Shown: positions 35,533-43,925 of the stretch, piece by piece
How the letters are laid out: every line of letters starts with the position of its first letter
Position numbering within the stretch: position 1 is the first letter of the stretch
Origin: Sphingobacterium spiritivorum
GTDB taxonomy: Bacteria; Bacteroidota; Bacteroidia; Sphingobacteriales; Sphingobacteriaceae
DNA: 64,000 bases
Reading direction: 5' to 3'
NCBI RefSeq assembly: GCF_016725325.1
Contig: NZ_CP068083.1
Location: forward strand, 4,278,001-4,342,000
Translations under genes and position numbers: made by a program
Notes under the pieces: generated by a model
What the model was told of the DNA's origin: nothing
What the model saw: the letters and a program-made list of their open reading frames with translations, nothing else
The model's database searches: none

Positions 35533-35955
35533 CTACCTCAGCAGGACGGCCTCAAGGGGTATAAGACCGGATGAAGTCGTCTGCTTAAAAATAAGCGTAT
35601 CTTCTCCGTCTATGCTCAGTGTTCCTTTGGCCATAACAGTGCCTTTCTGATCTTTAAACTGAATATAAGCGATGTCATTTTTAATGTTTCCATTAACGGA
35701 TAAGGTCACCGTTTTTGCTTTTTTTCCAAAAGTCAGATAACGGGCTTTACCTTCTACTTTTGTTCCTGTTTGTGACATATCAAAAGCAATCACGCCGATT
35801 TCTTCCCCTTCACTTGAATATTTGCCAGCAAAATTACTCATTTCTTTTCCAGCGGTTGAAAGATCGCTTACAGAAACAGTTTTTGACTGCGCCTGTACTT
35901 CAGCCATAAAAACAAAGGAGATCAATACAGCAAGAATAAGGAACCCGTTTTTCAT
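35533..35955 (-). CDS. Small secreted hypothetical protein
   Basis: A 140-residue protein with a clear signal peptide (FLILAVLISFVFMAEVQA-Q). The rest is a series of short beta strands with glycine turns ('VEGKARYLTFGKKAKTVTLSVNGNI'), which suggests a small beta-barrel or sandwich in the periplasm. I do not recognise the family. It lies alone, 78 bases after the second direct repeat. Confidence 0.7.
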   Translation of the reverse strand: MKNGFLILAVLISFVFMAEVQAQSKTVSVSDLSTAGKEMSNFAGKYSSEGEEIGVIAFDMSQTGTKVEGKARYLTFGKKAKTVTLSVNGNIKNDIAYIQFKDQKGTVMAKGTLSIDGEDTLIFKQTTSSGLIPLEAVLLR

Positions 35956-36103
35956 ATTATATTTTTTATAAAACTACTGAAATTCAATTAAACATAATTC
36001 AGTTATTACAAATCATTTTTCAAGTTGGTTACATGTATACAAAGAATACTTGTCTATATACCTGAATATATTTAAATTCGTTGCGCCAGTAAGCATTAAC
36101 CTC

Positions 36104-36295
36104 ATGGAAAAGAACAAAGCATCATCGTTTATTTTTGGTATTATAGCCATCATTGTCGGATCTGCCTTCTACAAGCAGATAGACTTTGAGAATTTTAAAG
36201 TTTTACATAAAGGATTAGCCGTTATCTATGGTCTCACCTTTGCTTTTTCTGCTTTTATTCTCATAAAAAACTTCAGAAACAGATCCGGAAACTAA
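36104..36295 (+). CDS. Small two-helix membrane protein
   Basis: A 63-residue protein from ATG 36104. An earlier in-frame start at 36050 is possible, but the ATG is preceded by a suitable spacing and gives a compact membrane protein. Two hydrophobic helices are visible, about residues 6-22 (SSFIFGIIAIIVGSAFY) and 36-54 (GLAVIYGLTFAFSAFILI). Function unknown. Confidence 0.6.
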   Translation: MEKNKASSFIFGIIAIIVGSAFYKQIDFENFKVLHKGLAVIYGLTFAFSAFILIKNFRNRSGN

Positions 36296-36326
36296 AAAAC
36301 AAACATTTATCAGTTTTAAGATAAAC

Positions 36327-36373
36327 AGCCCGACTTAATTCCAGCACAGCTTTGATGTTCAATAAGTCAGGCT
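36327..36373. terminator. Candidate hairpin between convergent genes
   Basis: AGCCCGACTTA (36327-36337) and TAAGTCAGGCT (36363-36373) pair with one mismatch around a 25-base loop. It lies between the small membrane protein gene and the end of the threonine aldolase gene. Confidence 0.4.
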
Positions 36374-36423
36374 CAAATCCGGCATATGGACGCAATATCT
36401 ATAGATAAATGACCTTTCGCTAA

Positions 36424-37626
36424 TCAGGAATTCTTTGCGATTCGGATAGCGTCTTCAAAAGCAGATACAAGCTGGTTATTAGCTCGTCTTAATAAGGTTG
36501 CATTCGTCTTTACGGCGATCATTCCATCCGTCTGGCGGGGCTGACCAAGAATAATATTATGTTCATGGCGCAGATGCCCTCTCAACTTTACACTGTTTAT
36601 CCCCTTCCCTATTTTCATGAGACTGATATTACTTCACTGCTCCGGGTGCTCCACCTGAATGCCATCTATCTGATTGAAGAGACTAAAAAGCATGTGGGAT
36701 TTTTCCTTTACTTCCTTCATGACCCGATCGACATCCTCCAGGTGATGCAGCGCCATAGCCGCATTAGGCCAATTGGTAAAAACACCTCCTCCGTGGATCT
36801 TGACCAGATGATGCATCTGATCTATAACAGCTTTATCTCCGCAGACTACAGCCCCTCCGGTAGCTCCCAGGTATTTATACAGGCATAAATATACGGTATC
36901 AAAGTACTGAGCATAGTCCGCTATAGTATGACCCGTATATACCGATGCCACATGTAATCTCGCACCGTCAAGGTGCATTTTATAGCCTTTTGTACGGCAA
37001 TATTCGGCTATTTTCCTTATTTCTTCGAGTGGAAATACCCGGTTGTCAGCTCTTCGTACAGGTGTTTCAATGGAGACAACAGCTCCGGGAACAGCGAAAG
37101 CTTCCCCTTGCTCCTGATCTTCTACAGCTTGTTGCAGTTCCTGTACACCGAACCAGTGATTGTCTGCTGCAAGTGGTATCAAACGTTTATTGAATAGCGT
37201 CTGCGCAGCATCACCTTCGTCTCTGTACACATGACTTTTTTCCTGCACAAAGGCTTTTGTAACAGATTTTCCCAGCACAGATATCGCCAGTTGATTAGCA
37301 AGCGTTCCGGAAGGCATATAAATAGCAGCCTCCTTGCCGGTAATGTTCAAACACATATCCAGCAGCTTTTTCATAGTACCGTCAGTCGCATAGCTGTCCC
37401 GCTCTATCGGATCTTTAGCCTGTATCGCCTGCAATTGTGCAATAAAATCATCAGGTCTGTAAAAAATACCATCATTAATAAAATATACAGCATCGCTATC
37501 TTTCAGGATTTTCTTCTTCGACCCGAAATCAGCAAAACTGGTTGAAGGAATAATCTGGCCAATGGCTGGAAGCGCCAAACCGGATAACTTTAAGAAATCA
37601 CGACGTTTAAAAGATGACATAGGCAT
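36424..37626 (-). pseudogene. Low-specificity threonine aldolase with Tat signal, interrupted by one in-frame TGA
   Basis: With one stop read through, the gene encodes about 400 residues of a PLP-dependent beta-eliminating lyase (threonine aldolase type). Motifs include SGTLANQLAI, HLDGARLH and CLYKYLGATGG with the PLP lysine. The TGA at 36634-36636 follows GIQVEHPEQ; the same frame continues SNISLMKIGKGINSV to a normal stop at 36424. The N-terminus is a twin-arginine signal (MSSFKRRDFLKLSG), which is unusual for this family. I start at ATG 37626; ATG 37620 is the alternative, and an earlier TTG is unlikely. It follows an Lrp-type regulator directly. Confidence 0.85.
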
Positions 37627-37646
37627 AAAAGTTAAAACAGCAATTA

Positions 37647-38117
37647 TCAAAGAATTTGATGGGTTTCCTTAATACTATTCATCACAAAAATACTTTTTGT
37701 CTGTCCGATTCCCTCTATTTCGGATAATTTATTGACAAAAAAATCATGGAAATCATCCATATTCGGAGCCAGAATTTTAAGCATGAAGTCAAAATCACCA
37801 CTTATATTATAAAATTCGACTACTTCTTTAAGTCTGACCACTTCTTCAATAAATTTTCCGGCCGCTTTCTTATTATGCGCACTAAGTGCTATCATACAGA
37901 GTACCATCATTCCCTTGTTGACCCTTTTACGGTCTACAACTGTCGTGTATTCCTGTATAACGCCCTGTTTCTCCATTCGTTTGATCCGTTCATGTGTCGG
38001 TGTCGCACTCAGATTGATCCGGGTCGCAATATCCCTTACACTTAATTTGGCATCCTTTTGAAGCAATCGAAGAATAGCCAGGTCTTTCTCATCCAGTATA
38101 TAATTTTCCTGTTGCAT
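37647..38117 (-). CDS. Lrp/AsnC family transcriptional regulator
   Basis: A 156-residue regulator. The N-terminal winged helix (LDEKDLAILRLLQKDAKLSVRDIA) is followed by the RAM/ACT-like effector domain (GMMVLCMIALSAHNKKAAGKFIEEV, VEFYNISGDFDFMLKILAPNM). Lrp-type proteins sense amino acids. It lies 20 bases before the threonine aldolase gene on the same strand and diverges from an MFS exporter across 144 bases, so it may regulate both. Confidence 0.93.
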   Translation of the reverse strand: MQQENYILDEKDLAILRLLQKDAKLSVRDIATRINLSATPTHERIKRMEKQGVIQEYTTVVDRKRVNKGMMVLCMIALSAHNKKAAGKFIEEVVRLKEVVEFYNISGDFDFMLKILAPNMDDFHDFFVNKLSEIEGIGQTKSIFVMNSIKETHQIL

Positions 38118-38261
38118 TTGTTCTGTTTTAAAGGTGTTAAATGTATTGATTCGGAACGATTGATGAATAATTTAGCTTGTTATTGTACTTTTGTTCCAAA
38201 TTTAGCCAATAATTTTTACATACGTTCTTTGAAAGGTAATTTTGTCAGAAATTTCAAGCAC

Positions 38262-39650
38262 ATGCAGACGAGAAAAAATCTCATATTAATATTAGCATCC
38301 GTAGGTACATTTGTAGAAGCACTGGACATCGCGATTATCAATCTTACTATTCCCGCAATACAAGAGCAATTTGGTATAGGTAGTGACAGTGTACAATGGT
38401 TACAAACGTTGTATGTGCTTTTTTTTGGAGGTTTTCTGATTATAGGCGGTAAACTTTCGGATCAGGTGGGGCGAAAAAAGATCTTTTTGTGGGGAGCTGC
38501 ACTGTTTATGCTGACCTCATTAGGCGCCGGACTATCGACAGATTTTATAATGTTGGCCGTTTTCAGAGCCTTGCAGGGACTGGGTGCAGCACTTATTATG
38601 CCTGCTGCGCTCTCGTTAGTGACCAATACGTTCAGAGAAACACAGGAGCGCAATCGTGCATTAGGTGTTTTTAGTTCATTTGCCGCTATAGGATCCGGCA
38701 GCGGACTTTCTATTGGAGGTATTATAAGTACCTACCTGAGCTGGCACTGGGTATTTCTGATTAATGTTCCTATACTATTAGTGACTTTGGTGCTGGCAGT
38801 TTTCTATCTGCCCGTGGATGAGAAACCAGCTGTACGTGCAAAGACAGATACTGTATCGGGTATTTTGCTTGTGTTGGGATTACTGAGCCTGACCTATGGC
38901 ACACATGAACTGATGCATATTGCACAACAGCCGCTTCTTCTAGGAGGTTCATTATTGCTTGCGGTAGCACTTCTGGTCATTGTTTTTATACGTTTGAGAT
39001 CTGTTGCCGAACCATTGATAGATCTTCAGTTATTCAGAAATACAGCATTGGTGGTTTCTAATCTTGCCTTTTTTACGTTAGGTGCGTTTTTTATCGGCTT
39101 TTTATTTCTTATTTCCCTGATGTTGCAAAAAGACATGGGGCATACAGCCGCGGCAGCCGGTCTTATGCTGGTCCCTTTCAGTATCTTGTCCGCACTGGTG
39201 GCCAAATTTGTATTGCCACAAATATCCAAGCTATTGAATCCGGTCAGAATGGGTATTCTAGGCTGGTCCTGTATGTTTTTAGGGGCTGTTTCTCTTTTTG
39301 TCTCCGTCTACACAGGTCATCCTGTTTGGTTAGTATTACTAGGTGCAGCCTGTATTTCAGGGATTGGCATGACGTTCTGTTTCACCAGCTTATCCGTTTT
39401 GGGCATTCGTGGTGTAGACCCGGCCTGCTATGGTATAGCTTCCAGTCTGACAAGTACCAGCTACTTTCTGGGAGCCGGAATCGGACTTTCATTTATGACA
39501 TTGCTGAGTCAGCTGTTTCCTTCCGAATGGGTGGTCGGAGGCCTGAGCATAGGTATTCTGGTGGTCTATGCACTGCTAGCGATAGGTTTGTTAGTATACC
39601 TTATTTTGACAGATCAGAAGGTCAGACAAAGCAATCTGGCTGTGTCCTAA
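38262..39650 (+). CDS. MFS drug-type exporter, DHA2 (14-helix) family
   Basis: A 462-residue membrane protein. I start at ATG 38262: the longer frame would run into the Lrp gene and add an unlikely leader. It shows about 14 helices and the family's motifs: 'DIAIINLTIPAIQEQFG' near residue 22 (motif D-type) and 'GKLSDQVGRKKIFLWG' (motif A) near residue 65. It resembles EmrB/QacA-type exporters. The divergent Lrp regulator suggests an amino-acid-linked or toxic-metabolite substrate. Confidence 0.9.
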   Translation: MQTRKNLILILASVGTFVEALDIAIINLTIPAIQEQFGIGSDSVQWLQTLYVLFFGGFLIIGGKLSDQVGRKKIFLWGAALFMLTSLGAGLSTDFIMLAVFRALQGLGAALIMPAALSLVTNTFRETQERNRALGVFSSFAAIGSGSGLSIGGIISTYLSWHWVFLINVPILLVTLVLAVFYLPVDEKPAVRAKTDTVSGILLVLGLLSLTYGTHELMHIAQQPLLLGGSLLLAVALLVIVFIRLRSVAEPLIDLQLFRNTALVVSNLAFFTLGAFFIGFLFLISLMLQKDMGHTAAAAGLMLVPFSILSALVAKFVLPQISKLLNPVRMGILGWSCMFLGAVSLFVSVYTGHPVWLVLLGAACISGIGMTFCFTSLSVLGIRGVDPACYGIASSLTSTSYFLGAGIGLSFMTLLSQLFPSEWVVGGLSIGILVVYALLAIGLLVYLILTDQKVRQSNLAVS

Positions 39651-39687
39651 GATTTTGAGTAGGAATATAATACATGCTCAGCTTTCT

Positions 39688-40221
39688 TTATATCGAAAGA
39701 TCCATTTCCAGGTGAATATCCTGAGGCTCTGCGGTAAATAATTCTTTATCCAGTTCAGTAGTCAGTATGGCACCGTTTTTCAGGTAAAAATCTATAGTGT
39801 TGCGTGTCGGGATAGCTGATATATAAAGTTTGTCTGCCCCAAAGTTTGAAGCAGATTTTTTGCAGGCATTCAAAAGCTGCCTGCCTGTCCCCTTTCCCTG
39901 ATAAGCATGACTTACATACAGAATATCCATCTTACGGTAGTTTTGCTTCACTCCTCTGGGCTTGTATTCTACAGAAGCCACTCCTATCAGTTTTTCCTGA
40001 TCAAAAGCTCCATATACTACACCACCAGCAGATATCAACTTCAGCTGACGTTCTGTTATTTCGCTGAGTTCTGCCGGATCAAAGCCGCTAACAGTTTCTC
40101 TGTGAGGAATTAATAACAAAGAGCCATTTCTGTATATATAGAGATCTGCAATTTCTTCAGATCGATCTATCTCTTTTATACGAAATATTTCATCTTTATC
40201 CAGTGTCCGAATGTCTGGCAT
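39688..40221 (-). CDS. GNAT family N-acetyltransferase
   Basis: A 177-residue acetyltransferase from ATG 40221 (MPDIRTLDKDE). The acetyl-CoA motif A appears as YVSHAYQGKGTGRQLLNACKK at about residues 118-138 (Q-G-K-G-T-G). The substrate cannot be inferred. An in-frame start farther upstream at 40284 exists, but the extra segment is poorly conserved in character. It converges on the MFS gene with 37 bases between them. Confidence 0.86.
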   Translation of the reverse strand: MPDIRTLDKDEIFRIKEIDRSEEIADLYIYRNGSLLLIPHRETVSGFDPAELSEITERQLKLISAGGVVYGAFDQEKLIGVASVEYKPRGVKQNYRKMDILYVSHAYQGKGTGRQLLNACKKSASNFGADKLYISAIPTRNTIDFYLKNGAILTTELDKELFTAEPQDIHLEMDLSI

Positions 40222-40301
40222 AAGTATTTTATTGTATAATGAATAATAGCTTAATTTTAAGGATAAATTTATACATTTGATCATAGATTAGTGTTATAAA
40301 T

Positions 40302-40760
40302 ATGGAATGGAATCAAATTAAAACGGATACACAAAAGATATATCCGGCAAATAGTATTACACTCTTTTTAATGGATACCGACTCTGGAAAACCGGCGACC
40401 TGCTGGGTGGATAAAGCTTATGCAGACTATCCGTATAAACAAGAGTGTATGTTTAACTGCTTTATATCAGTCAATCTGCTGAATGATGAGTTTAATCTGC
40501 GAAATGAAGATCTGGATTATAAAGATATAGAAGATTATTTCACCAAACAGCTCCGGGAAGTATGTGTATGTCATATCATAGCCCGTATCACAACAGATGA
40601 TGGAATTTCAATCGAAATGTATGTAGATGATGTGGAAAGTGCAATTGGGAAGCTGAATGAACTGGAAGCAGACGCAAACAGACTGGTCAACTTCGATTGT
40701 GAAATAAGCGATGATGAGAACTGGGATAATGTGGATAATCTTTTGAACGACGTGGAATAA
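40302..40760 (+). CDS. Hypothetical acidic protein
   Basis: A 152-residue acidic cytoplasmic protein. Its strand-rich middle and 'CHIIARITTDDGISIEMYVDDVE' recall DUF695/RraB-type proteins, but the similarity is weak and I would not assign the family. It ends in a very acidic tail (DDENWDNVDNLLNDVE). It starts a run of small plus-strand genes, 18 bases before the next gene. Confidence 0.7.
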   Translation: MEWNQIKTDTQKIYPANSITLFLMDTDSGKPATCWVDKAYADYPYKQECMFNCFISVNLLNDEFNLRNEDLDYKDIEDYFTKQLREVCVCHIIARITTDDGISIEMYVDDVESAIGKLNELEADANRLVNFDCEISDDENWDNVDNLLNDVE

Positions 40761-40778
40761 GGTTTTCCATACAGTACT

Positions 40779-41306
40779 ATGTTAACACTGCGATCAGCCG
40801 AACAAATCAAACAGGATATACTTGCAGAAGGCAAAGCGCTGAGCACATTTCCTCAGTCCGTTAATTTTCCTTTTGCGTCATCTTATGTAGATCTGGTAAA
40901 GCAGATAAAAACCAAAGAGATCTCTACTGAATGTACACTCTTTAATGCTGCACAGGCCTCGAAAGAAACCCGGACATTTGCAGATCCGGATTACTGGCCG
41001 GCGACTTACACACGGCAGGGTATTGATCGCTTTTGGATTTTCGGACAGAATGGTCAGGGAGATCTTTGGTTGTTGGACAATGAACATAAGCTCTATTTTT
41101 ATGACCACAATCAGGGACAAATGAGCCTGAATAATTTTGTGGAATTGCATATTGATTTTGACTGTTGGCTGCAATATGCAGATCTGAACCGACAGTTGGA
41201 TGAGATATATAACCAGGAAGGTGAAATTAATGAAGCCTGCAAAAATGATTATATCCATAAATTGCAACATATGGGAAATGCCTTGCTGCGGCTTTTTGAA
41301 CTCTAA
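40779..41306 (+). CDS. SMI1/KNR4 (SUKH)-like protein
   Basis: A 175-residue protein. The segment 'DRFWIFGQNGQGDLWLLDNEHKLYFYDHN' at about residues 84-112 matches the central SUKH (SMI1/KNR4) pattern ('w-fg-ng-gd--a-d----i--ydh'). SUKH proteins are often immunity proteins of contact-dependent toxins or general scaffolds. No toxin gene lies nearby, so it may be a general family member. Confidence 0.7.
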   Translation: MLTLRSAEQIKQDILAEGKALSTFPQSVNFPFASSYVDLVKQIKTKEISTECTLFNAAQASKETRTFADPDYWPATYTRQGIDRFWIFGQNGQGDLWLLDNEHKLYFYDHNQGQMSLNNFVELHIDFDCWLQYADLNRQLDEIYNQEGEINEACKNDYIHKLQHMGNALLRLFEL

Positions 41307-41321
41307 TTAAATGATTTTATA

Positions 41322-41675
41322 ATGCTTACTGCTATTCATCCAAAATTGCCTATGCGTGATAAGGTTATCACACAAGCGTTTTACACAAAAGAGTTGGCTT
41401 TCGAAATAATCGGAGATTACGGAGATTATTTAATGATCCGAAAAGAGAACATCGAGATTCATTTCTTCCTGTTTCGGGAACTCGATCCTTTAGAAAATTA
41501 TGGTCAAGTTTATATCCGGACAGACAATATAGAGGAATGTTACCAGTCTCTTCTGGACAACAACGTAAGTATACATCCGAATGGTCCGCTGGAGATCAAG
41601 CCATGGGGACAACAGGAATTTTCTATACTTGACCCGGATAATAATCTACTCACATTCGGTCAGGCTGTAGTGTAA
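41322..41675 (+). CDS. VOC (glyoxalase/bleomycin-resistance) family protein
   Basis: A 117-residue protein with the two beta-alpha-beta-beta-beta units of the vicinal oxygen chelate fold: 'LPMRDKVITQAFYTKELAFEIIGDYGDYLMIRKENIEIHFFLF' and 'GQQEFSILDPDNNLLTFGQ'. The C-terminal 'FSILDPDNNLLTF' is a family hallmark. Substrate and metal use are unknown. It lies 15 bases after the SUKH gene. Confidence 0.88.
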   Translation: MLTAIHPKLPMRDKVITQAFYTKELAFEIIGDYGDYLMIRKENIEIHFFLFRELDPLENYGQVYIRTDNIEECYQSLLDNNVSIHPNGPLEIKPWGQQEFSILDPDNNLLTFGQAVV

Positions 41676-41687
41676 TTTTGCTGTATC

Positions 41688-42359
41688 ATGAAAAAAATAT
41701 TACCGGGACTTTATACGCTATTGCTTCTTACTGTACTACTGTCCTGTATTGGTAAAAGCAGTGAAAACCATTCGCTTTCACAACTCCGGAATAAGGTTCA
41801 GAACACGGTTCAAACTGATATCAGAGAAGCAGATCTGATTTTTCAGTCTTCTCTTTCCGAACAAAGTAAAGCTATTCAACTGGCTACAAACTCTCCTTAC
41901 TCCCATTGTGGAATTATCTTTAAGGAGGGCGAAGATTATGTTGTACTGGAAGCTGTTCAACCTGTACAGAAAACACCTCTTTTGGAGTGGATCGCAAGAG
42001 GAGAAAATAATCAGTACGTGATCAGGCGTCTTAAAAATGCGGATCAGATATTAACGACAGCTGTACTGAACCGTATGAAAAAAGAAGGTGAAAAGCTGGA
42101 AGGAAGAGATTATGATGTCCGGTTTGAATGGACTGATGACAAAATCTATTGTTCTGAACTGATCTATAAAATATATGAGCGTGCTGCCGGAATAAAATTG
42201 GGGAAGTTACAGAAACTGAAAGATTTTGATTTTACGAATGCTGCTGTCAGAGCTGAATTAAAGGAACGCTACGGGCGTCATATCCCGTTGAATGAAACGG
42301 TAATTTCACCTGCTGCAGTCTTCGATAGTGAATTGCTCGAAACGATTACACAAGAGTAA
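41688..42359 (+). CDS. YiiX/NlpC-P60-like lipoprotein hydrolase
   Basis: A 223-residue exported lipoprotein with lipobox LLSC at about residue 20. The body fits the YiiX/YebB-like permuted NlpC/P60 cysteine peptidase: the histidine in 'NSPYSHCGIIF', then the glutamate-rich strand 'YVVLEAVQPV', and the cysteine in 'DKIYCSELIYKIYE' as likely nucleophile. Permuted members of this superfamily cleave amide or thioester bonds, often of lipids or cell-wall peptides. It lies 12 bases after the VOC gene. Confidence 0.86.
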   Translation: MKKILPGLYTLLLLTVLLSCIGKSSENHSLSQLRNKVQNTVQTDIREADLIFQSSLSEQSKAIQLATNSPYSHCGIIFKEGEDYVVLEAVQPVQKTPLLEWIARGENNQYVIRRLKNADQILTTAVLNRMKKEGEKLEGRDYDVRFEWTDDKIYCSELIYKIYERAAGIKLGKLQKLKDFDFTNAAVRAELKERYGRHIPLNETVISPAAVFDSELLETITQE

Positions 42360-42402
42360 GGAATGGATATTTAAACCATACTTACATAGGAAAAAGAATA
42401 GA

Positions 42403-43128
42403 ATGACTAAACATACATATTTAATTTATGGCATTAGTAAAGGCTTAGGTAAAGCTTTAGCCCGGCATCTTCCAGATCCTGATGATCAGGTGTATGGGGT
42501 CTCAAGAAGTCAGCCCGATTATCTGCATGATGCGAATCATAAGATGGAATGGATCAGTGCTGATTTGGCAAAACCTGCAGAGTCAGCAGCGAGTATCCGC
42601 AATGCCATAGGCGACAGCCGGATTGATTATCTGATTTATAACGTGGGTATATGGGAACATAATGCTTTTTCAGACGGCTATGATTTTAAGGATAACAGGG
42701 AGGAAGAGATTCTGACGATGATCAATACCAATATTTCATCCTGCCTTCTGGCGGTACGGAGTTTTACGGAGAACTTAAAGAAATCTGAAAACGCAAAGAT
42801 TATATTGATTGGCTCTACCTGGGGATTAGAGAATCATAATGGAAAAGAAGTAACTTTCTCGGCTACTAAATTTGCCTTGCGGGGAATTATACATGCATTA
42901 AGAGAAAATCTTCGTGAATACAGCATTGGCGTGTCCGTTCTGAATCTGGGCTATCTGGCTACTGAATTTGACTATGAAGATGACCTGGATACGATTATAG
43001 AGCAAACTGATGCTGAACTGATTCCTTTACAGGACGTAATAGCGGCTGTGCGATTTATTCTATCAACCTCAAAGGCCACCTGTGTCAAAGAGATTACCAT
43101 GCCCGCCATGAAAGATATGAATGTGTGA
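42403..43128 (+). CDS. Short-chain dehydrogenase/reductase-like protein lacking the catalytic tyrosine
   Basis: A 241-residue SDR-fold protein from ATG 42403. The dinucleotide loop is YGISKGLGKALA (GxxxGxG) near residue 10 and the NxG strand is 'YNVGIW' in the middle. The catalytic serine is at 'IILIGSTWG'. The Y-x3-K motif reads F-S-A-T-K here, with phenylalanine in place of tyrosine. So it may be a binding protein or use altered chemistry. An upstream in-frame start exists, but it would overlap the preceding gene. Confidence 0.82.
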   Translation: MTKHTYLIYGISKGLGKALARHLPDPDDQVYGVSRSQPDYLHDANHKMEWISADLAKPAESAASIRNAIGDSRIDYLIYNVGIWEHNAFSDGYDFKDNREEEILTMINTNISSCLLAVRSFTENLKKSENAKIILIGSTWGLENHNGKEVTFSATKFALRGIIHALRENLREYSIGVSVLNLGYLATEFDYEDDLDTIIEQTDAELIPLQDVIAAVRFILSTSKATCVKEITMPAMKDMNV

Positions 43129-43244
43129 TTTTTGGGCTTCAACCATCTTAATATCACTTGTAACAACGATATTGGAATAATTATTGACTCTACTGATTTC
43201 CTGTAATCTTATTTTACATTATTTAAAAATAATACATAATTTTA

Positions 43245-43832
43245 ATGAAAACTATACTATTTGCTATTCCTTTTGTTCTATTATATTCCTGTAATACGGG
43301 AACTGAAAATAAAAAAGAACTGTCTTCCGGTGATACGACGACTTCTGTAGTATCTGCAGATACGATAAGCAAACCGGTTTCAGATACTAAAGATTTGATC
43401 TGGACCGGGATACCGGTAAAACAGCTCCCATTTACAGATTCCACTAATTTTGATAATTATAAACCCGTAACTAAACAAAATCCGGAACTTCTTAAGAAGC
43501 TTAATCTTGAAAAAGCTATAGCAGATGCCACGGATTTTAATATAAATTATAGCCTCCCACTTTCCAATAATTTTCAAACTGTTGTGATTACGTATCATAA
43601 GGGAGAAATGGAGTTATGTACCAGTATGCTGACAGTGGATAAGAATACTAAAATCATCGATATCCTGCCTGTAGCATATGATGAAGTAGCTGAATCTGCT
43701 TTTCGTAAAATCAGTGTGATTGAAAAAGATAAAATCACTGTGGATGACTGGAATTATATGCAGGAAGAACCTACCAAAGAAACAAAAAAATACATCTTAC
43801 AAGAAAACGGAAAGTTTAAAGAGGTAAAGTAA
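43245..43832 (+). CDS. Putative lipoprotein of unknown function
   Basis: A 195-residue protein with a signal peptide and lipobox (FVLLYSC, cysteine at about 16), followed by a serine/threonine-rich linker (ELSSGDTTTSVVSAD). The folded part has strand-rich segments such as 'FQTVVITYHKGEMELCTSML'. I do not recognise the family. It probably sits in the periplasm on the outer membrane. Confidence 0.75.
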   Translation: MKTILFAIPFVLLYSCNTGTENKKELSSGDTTTSVVSADTISKPVSDTKDLIWTGIPVKQLPFTDSTNFDNYKPVTKQNPELLKKLNLEKAIADATDFNINYSLPLSNNFQTVVITYHKGEMELCTSMLTVDKNTKIIDILPVAYDEVAESAFRKISVIEKDKITVDDWNYMQEEPTKETKKYILQENGKFKEVK

Positions 43833-43886
43833 AGTTCAGATTTAAGGATTAACACCTCTATGGAGTCTGGATAAAAGGGTTGCTTT

Positions 43887-43925
43887 CATATTACAAATTA
43901 TTTTACTAAATTTGTTAGTAATATG
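43887..43925. promoter_or_regulatory. Inverted repeat over the -7 box and start of the DUF763-nfi operon
   Basis: CATATTAC (43887-43894) and GTAATATG (43918-43925) are perfect inverted repeats, extended inward by AAAT/ATTT-type pairs. The segment contains TAAATTTG (43907-43914), a -7-type box, and the right arm includes the start codon at 43923. A repressor or RNA structure at this site would control the operon. Confidence 0.5.

Noticed and set aside
35987..36013. A weak XerD-type arm (9 of 11) that could mark the right end of the island
   Set aside because: The second arm shows no match to sites A-C, and 9 of 11 is expected by chance in AT-rich DNA.
15040..36636. TGA read as tryptophan (altered code) in the two interrupted genes
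   Set aside because: Other genes in the window end in TGA, including the Lrp-type gene and the threonine aldolase's own final stop, so TGA is a normal stop here.
38058..38261. N-terminal extension of the MFS exporter
   Set aside because: It would overlap the divergent Lrp gene and add a non-membrane leader; ATG 38262 gives the family's normal N-terminus.
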